NCBI GenBank assembly: GCA_002428605.1
Contig: DIXH01000017.1
Location: 1-16,684, forward strand
Reading direction: 5' to 3'
Length of the DNA: 16,684 nucleotides
DNA from: Clostridiaceae bacterium UBA6085
GTDB taxonomy: Bacteria > Bacillota > Clostridia > Clostridiales > Clostridiaceae
The notes below the pieces were generated by a model that had not been told where the DNA came from, searched no databases, and saw only the letters and a program-made list of their open reading frames with translations. A program made the position numbers and the translations under genes. Shown here piece by piece: positions 13,581-16,684 of this stretch. Position 1 is the first letter of the stretch. Each line of letters opens with the position of its first letter.

Positions 13581-14315
13581 ATGGAAAAGATATATTCAAG
13601 GACCAAGACGCTCCAGGATAAGGTCTCAGGATTCTGTCCGGGATGCATGCATGGTACTGCAATAAAGTTAATCGGGGAAGTACTCGAGGAGTTGAATGTT
13701 GTCGACAGGACAGCCTGTGTGCTTGGAATAGGCTGCTGTGGTCTCCACATGGATTATATCGCGTATGACAACATTACTGCACCTCATGGAAGGGCTACAG
13801 CTGTTGCAGCAGGATTAAAGAGATCCAACCCTGACTCTCTCGTCTTCACATATCAGGGAGACGGAGATTTCGCATCGATAGGACTTGGTGAATCCATATC
13901 CTCTGCAAACCGTGGAGACAACATAACTGTAATCTTCATAAACAACGGAACCTACGGAATGACCGGCGGACAGATGGCGCCGACAACACTTATGGGTATG
14001 AAGGCGTCAACTGCGCCTAAGGGACGTAATGCCGAGGAACATGGCTACCCGATGCACATGAGTGAAATACTGAACCAGCTTACTGCTCCTGCATATCTTG
14101 AGAGGACAAGCTGCAACACCCCTGGAAATGTTGTAAAGACAAAGAAGGCAATCAAGAAGGCATTTGAGAACCAGCTGAACGGAAAGGGCTTCTCAATGGT
14201 TGAAATTGTCACCAGCTGTCCGACCAACTGGGGACTTGACTCACTTGAATCCCTGACATATCTTGAAGAAAAAATGCTGCCTGAATTCCCGCTTGGCGTG
14301 ATCAGGGATAAATAG
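13581..14315 (+). CDS. 2-oxoacid:ferredoxin oxidoreductase, beta subunit (thiamine diphosphate-binding)
   Basis: 244 residues, typical for a VOR/KOR beta subunit. The thiamine-diphosphate/Mg motif is clear: GDGD (93-96) followed by NNGTYGMTGGQ (121-131). Cysteines C19 and C22 (FCPGCMHG), one of C52/C53 (GIGCCGLH) and a later cysteine (TSCPTNW, near 212) are in the positions expected for the [4Fe-4S] cluster near the cofactor. HGRATAVAAGLKRSNPD (69-85) is also a family hallmark. It acts as a complex with alpha, gamma and the ferredoxin subunit. It begins 12 bases after alpha with an AGGAGG site and is followed by gamma after 9 bases. Confidence 0.93.
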   Translation: MEKIYSRTKTLQDKVSGFCPGCMHGTAIKLIGEVLEELNVVDRTACVLGIGCCGLHMDYIAYDNITAPHGRATAVAAGLKRSNPDSLVFTYQGDGDFASIGLGESISSANRGDNITVIFINNGTYGMTGGQMAPTTLMGMKASTAPKGRNAEEHGYPMHMSEILNQLTAPAYLERTSCNTPGNVVKTKKAIKKAFENQLNGKGFSMVEIVTSCPTNWGLDSLESLTYLEEKMLPEFPLGVIRDK

Positions 14316-14324
14316 GAGGAAAAT

Positions 14325-14873
14325 ATGGAGACTAACTTATGCGTTGCAGGATTTGGTGGCCAGGGTGTGATGACGCTAGGAAAATTCCTTGCTGAGGCCA
14401 CATGCGAATCCACAGATAAAAACATAACCTTCTTCCCTTCATACGGTGCAGAGCAGCGTGGAGGAACAGCCAACTGCTATGTCGTAATCTCGGACGAGAT
14501 GATTGGGGCTCCGCTTGGAGATGTCATGGATGACCTTATTGTGCTAAATGAGCCATCCTTGAAGAAATTTCTCTGCAAGCTCAAGAAAGGCGGCAATCTG
14601 TTCATCAACAGTTCCATAGTACCTGATGAAATTGACAGGGATGACGTAAAGCTGATAAAGGTGCCGGTAACGGAGCTTGCTCTTGAACTTGGAAACCCGA
14701 AGGTCTTGAATGTTATCATGCTTGGAGCATACGTCGGCTATACTGAAGTTGTTGCACCTGAGGTCGTCTGGGGAACGATCGAAAACAAGCTTGGCAAGAA
14801 GCCAAAGCTTCTGCCTATGAACAAGTCGGCTTTCGACAAGGGTCTTGAGATCGGAAGGTCAGCAAGGCAGTAA
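14325..14873 (+). CDS. 2-oxoacid:ferredoxin oxidoreductase, gamma subunit
   Basis: 182 residues, the normal size of the stand-alone gamma subunit. The N-terminal GFGGQGVMTLGKFLAEA (9-25) and the SYGAEQRGGTANCYVVIS segment (39-56) are the standard signatures of this domain, which binds the CoA region in the complex. It completes the delta-alpha-beta-gamma set. Its last codons contain a small AGGCAGTA tandem duplication that includes the stop codon (14865-14880). An AGGAGG site precedes the ATG. Confidence 0.93.
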   Translation: METNLCVAGFGGQGVMTLGKFLAEATCESTDKNITFFPSYGAEQRGGTANCYVVISDEMIGAPLGDVMDDLIVLNEPSLKKFLCKLKKGGNLFINSSIVPDEIDRDDVKLIKVPVTELALELGNPKVLNVIMLGAYVGYTEVVAPEVVWGTIENKLGKKPKLLPMNKSAFDKGLEIGRSARQ

Positions 14874-14906
14874 GGCAGTAAGAATCCTTATTAAATACAG
14901 GTTTGC

Positions 14907-14939
14907 CAGTCCTGATGCAACCCGGCCTGCATCAGACTG
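14907..14939 (+). repeat. Strong inverted repeat downstream of the gamma subunit gene
   Basis: CTGATGCA (14912-14919) and TGCATCAG (14928-14935) form a perfect 8-base stem with an 8-base GC-rich loop. It is extended by CAGT/ACTG across a one-base bulge. No T-run follows, so it is more likely a 3' mRNA structure than a terminator. The true terminator is 45 bases further on. Confidence 0.55.
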
Positions 14940-14982
14940 ACGACAGGCTGCCTGAAGATGAAAAACTGGGATTCAAGGAAAT

Positions 14983-15013
14983 GGATTGAAGCAATGTCTT
15001 CGGTCCTTTTTTT
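14983..15013 (+). terminator. Rho-independent terminator of the oxidoreductase operon
   Basis: GGATTGAAG (14983-14991) pairs with CTTCGGTCC (14998-15006), including two G-T pairs, around the loop CAATGT. Seven T residues follow (15007-15013). Confidence 0.78.
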
Positions 15014-15087
15014 GTGGGCAAGATATTGCTGACGGTTCCTGGCACTTCATTATTGATGATGAGTGAAGTTCGGATTCTGTTTATTCG

Positions 15088-15105
15088 TGTTAACTAAAAT
15101 TAACG
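15088..15105. promoter_or_regulatory. Putative sigma-54 activator site (UAS) of the CoA-transferase gene
   Basis: TGTTAACTAAAATTAACG is identical to the site at 8371 over 17 of 18 bases, including the spacer, and keeps GTTAA-N6-TTAAC. It ends 71 bases before the TTGG of the sigma-54 promoter, almost the same distance as for the transporter gene. This near-identity in otherwise unrelated intergenic DNA argues for a shared activator. Confidence 0.75.
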
Positions 15106-15176
15106 GTTCAAGAATGATAAATGGGATTTTTAATGTGAAAACCATCATTTTTCGAGAGTTTTAAACAATTATGTGG

Positions 15177-15193
15177 TTGGCATGATAATTGCT
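15177..15193 (+). promoter_or_regulatory. Sigma-54 promoter of the CoA-transferase gene
   Basis: TTGGCATGATAATTGCT differs by one base from the transporter promoter. GG (15179-15180) and GC (15191-15192) are 10 bases apart. Transcription should start near 15203, next to a TGTGCGCG that is also found at the transporter start site. The gap 14874-15244 also holds the hairpin, terminator and activator site. Confidence 0.9.
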
Positions 15194-15244
15194 AAATAAA
15201 GAGTGTGCGCGTAGTTTATTTTTTTAGTTAAAGGGAGATATGAA

Positions 15245-16444
15245 ATGAGCAGTTTGTTATTAGAAGGAATTAGAGTACTTGACTTCACACAGTTTCTTGC
15301 TGGACCATATTGCGGTATGTTTCTTGCAGACATGGGTGCAGAAGTAATAAAGGTTGAAAACTTAAAGGGTGGCGGAGACTTCACAAGGGGAGCAAGGCCA
15401 AGGGAGCCTAAGACCAACAGGAGCATGTACTTCGGAAACCTGAACAGGAACAAGAAGAGCGTATGCATCGACCTGAAGACAGCTGAAGGAAAGGAGCTCT
15501 TTGCAGAACTTGTAAAGTCTGCTGACGTCCTTCTTGAGAACAACAGACCAGGTGTCATGGCAAAGCTTGGATTCGGATATGAGGACTGCAAGAAGCTGAA
15601 TCCTGCGATAGTCTATGCATCAATATCAGGATTCGGACAGTACGGACCATATTCAGAGAGACCTGGATATGACCTTATAGCTCAGGCTATGGGCGGCTCC
15701 ATGAGCATAACCGGCTGGGAAGGCCATGAGCCAACCAGAGCAGGAATGGCAATCGGAGACCTGTTCGCAGGACTAAACGCCTGCATTGGAATCTTAGGTT
15801 CGCTCTACAAGAGGAAGGAGACAGGTCTTGGACAGAGCATAGATGTTGCACTCGTGGACAGCATAGTATCAGGCATGGAGGCCAAGATGATGCAGTATGT
15901 TCATGGCGGGGAGGTTCCACCAAAGACAGGAAACAGATACCTTGCCTCAGCGCCATATGACTCATTCAGGGCCTCAGATGATGATTTCGTGGTTGCCAGC
16001 GGTACTGACGCGCATTTCGCTGTACTAGCAAAAGCCATGGGTATGCCTGAACTGAAGGATGACCCGAGATTCCTCAAGACTGAGGGAAGGCTTAACAACC
16101 AGCTTGAACTGAAGGAAATAATAAATGGCTGGGCAGGCCAGAGGACCGCTAAGGAGTGCGTGGACATAATACTTGGAGCAGGCGTACCTGCAGGCCCGAT
16201 ATACAACTGCAAGCAGGTGTTTGAGGATGAACATATGAAGGCCAGGGAGATGTTCGTGACGGTCAACCATAAGGAAGCCGGGGAACTCACTGTAATAGGA
16301 AATCCGATCAAGATGAGTGAATATCCTGTACAGTATAAGTCTGCTGCACCTGACGCAGGTGAGAATGATTATGAAATATTCGGGGCACTTGGCTTCTCAA
16401 AGGAGACTCTGGACAAATACAAGGATATGGGAGTCATGATGTAG
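15245..16444 (+). CDS. CaiB/BaiF (family III) CoA-transferase
   Basis: 399 residues, full length for the family. Seen: LLEGIRVLDFTQFLAGPYCG near the N-terminus, LADMGAEVIKVE (28-39), NRNKKSVCIDL (67-77), NNRPGVMAKLGFGYE (99-113), SISGFGQYGP (126-135), and the catalytic aspartate D172 in AIGDLFAG. Such enzymes move CoA from a donor (often succinyl-CoA or acetyl-CoA) to a free acid without ATP, through an aspartyl-CoA anhydride. Members include the formyl-CoA, succinyl-CoA:citramalate, mesaconate and hydroxymethylglutarate CoA-transferases, and the sequence does not tell which. Co-regulation with the lyase suggests it activates that enzyme's substrate. Succinyl-CoA could come from the oxidoreductase if that uses 2-oxoglutarate. 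AAGGGAG precedes the ATG. The gene is monocistronic as far as can be seen. Confidence 0.9.
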   Translation: MSSLLLEGIRVLDFTQFLAGPYCGMFLADMGAEVIKVENLKGGGDFTRGARPREPKTNRSMYFGNLNRNKKSVCIDLKTAEGKELFAELVKSADVLLENNRPGVMAKLGFGYEDCKKLNPAIVYASISGFGQYGPYSERPGYDLIAQAMGGSMSITGWEGHEPTRAGMAIGDLFAGLNACIGILGSLYKRKETGLGQSIDVALVDSIVSGMEAKMMQYVHGGEVPPKTGNRYLASAPYDSFRASDDDFVVASGTDAHFAVLAKAMGMPELKDDPRFLKTEGRLNNQLELKEIINGWAGQRTAKECVDIILGAGVPAGPIYNCKQVFEDEHMKAREMFVTVNHKEAGELTVIGNPIKMSEYPVQYKSAAPDAGENDYEIFGALGFSKETLDKYKDMGVMM

Positions 16445-16490
16445 CTATTGCTGCAAATGAAGATATCATAATTAGCGACACCTGATGATA

Positions 16491-16526
16491 AACTGGACTG
16501 AAGGCAGAAGCCCTTGGTCCAGTTTT
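16491..16526 (+). terminator. Rho-independent terminator after the CoA-transferase gene
   Basis: AACTGGAC (16491-16498) pairs with GTCCAGTT (16517-16524), with an inner AAGG/CCTT pair extending the hairpin, and a short T-run at 16523-16526. The remaining sequence to 16684 shows no gene or other convincing signal. Confidence 0.72.
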
Positions 16527-16684
16527 CGGGCTATTTGGAATTAATGGCTAATCTCCTGAAATCTGTAGTAAGATTAATGTATCCGATATGTTCAGGATGG
16601 ATAAGTATACTATTGGCTTGCCCAATTGACTGAATGCGGATCATTAAAGCGTCTAAAGATGGCTCTTCGTGGGTAAGTGTGGGT

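Noticed and set aside
14865..14880. AGGCAGTA tandem duplication at the gamma subunit stop codon
   Set aside because: A single 8-base duplication with no effect on the frame; probably simple slippage.
2029..16311. Many minus-strand open frames of 60-170 codons opposite the plus-strand genes
   Set aside because: They lie opposite strong, family-matching genes, have low-complexity Ser/Pro/Ile-rich products and lack ribosome sites; they are shadow frames.
16613..16629. A TTGGC...TTGA element resembling a fifth sigma-54 promoter near the right edge
   Set aside because: The GG is followed by 11 rather than 10 bases and then GA instead of the invariant GC.
16545..16634. A 29-codon ATG frame near the right edge
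   Set aside because: No ribosome site, no recognisable protein features, and it is shorter than chance frames elsewhere in the window.
1..16684. Mobile elements, CRISPR arrays, tRNA or rRNA genes
   Set aside because: No transposase or integrase frames, no regularly spaced repeats with unique spacers, and no recognisable tRNA or rRNA sequence were seen on either strand.

Overview
The window looks like an accessory catabolic locus from an anaerobic, fermentative bacterium, most likely a Clostridia-type Bacillota. Reasons: a four-subunit 2-oxoacid:ferredoxin oxidoreductase with its own 2[4Fe-4S] ferredoxin, several [4Fe-4S] dehydratases of the aconitase family, strong purine-rich Shine-Dalgarno sites, heavy use of AGG (Arg) and ATA (Ile) codons, an ECF promoter of the type recognised by Bacillus SigW, and Rho-independent terminators. 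The genus cannot be named from sequence alone.

Layout. (1) 1-1903, minus strand: the start of a probable membrane anti-sigma factor (cut by the window edge), an ECF sigma factor with a plausible autoregulatory promoter, and a LacI-family repressor. (2) 1934-2032: a divergent control region with two near-identical CG-centred palindromes flanking back-to-back sigma-A promoters. (3) 2057-8163, plus: a four-gene operon containing a divergent stand-alone LeuC-like protein, a LeuD-LeuC fusion in small-then-large order, a LeuB-like beta-decarboxylating dehydrogenase and a full-length monomeric aconitase, closed by a long terminator. (4) 8371-16530, plus: four separate transcription units, each with a clear sigma-54 (-24/-12) promoter. 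They encode a DASS anion:Na+ symporter, an HMG-CoA-lyase-family enzyme, a SIMIBI ATPase + ferredoxin + alpha/beta/gamma oxidoreductase operon, and a CaiB/BaiF (family III) CoA-transferase.

How the genes may work together (inference): a di-/tricarboxylate enters through the DASS carrier. The aconitase-family enzymes move its hydroxyl group, the LeuB-like enzyme oxidatively decarboxylates the product to a 2-oxoacid, and the ferredoxin oxidoreductase converts that to an acyl-CoA plus reduced ferredoxin. The CoA-transferase could then pass CoA to a 3-hydroxy-3-methyl-type acid (citramalate or hydroxymethylglutarate type), which the lyase would cleave to acetyl-CoA and an oxoacid. No LeuA-type synthase is present, which favours degradation over leucine biosynthesis. 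The exact substrate is not determined by the sequence.

Most notable: three different aconitase-family architectures in one operon, one of which has lost canonical active-site residues; substitutions in the LeuB substrate pocket; and a compact sigma-54 regulon with a shared inverted repeat (NGTTAA-N6-TTAACN) 60-75 bp upstream of three of the four promoters. The matching enhancer-binding activator is not in the window.
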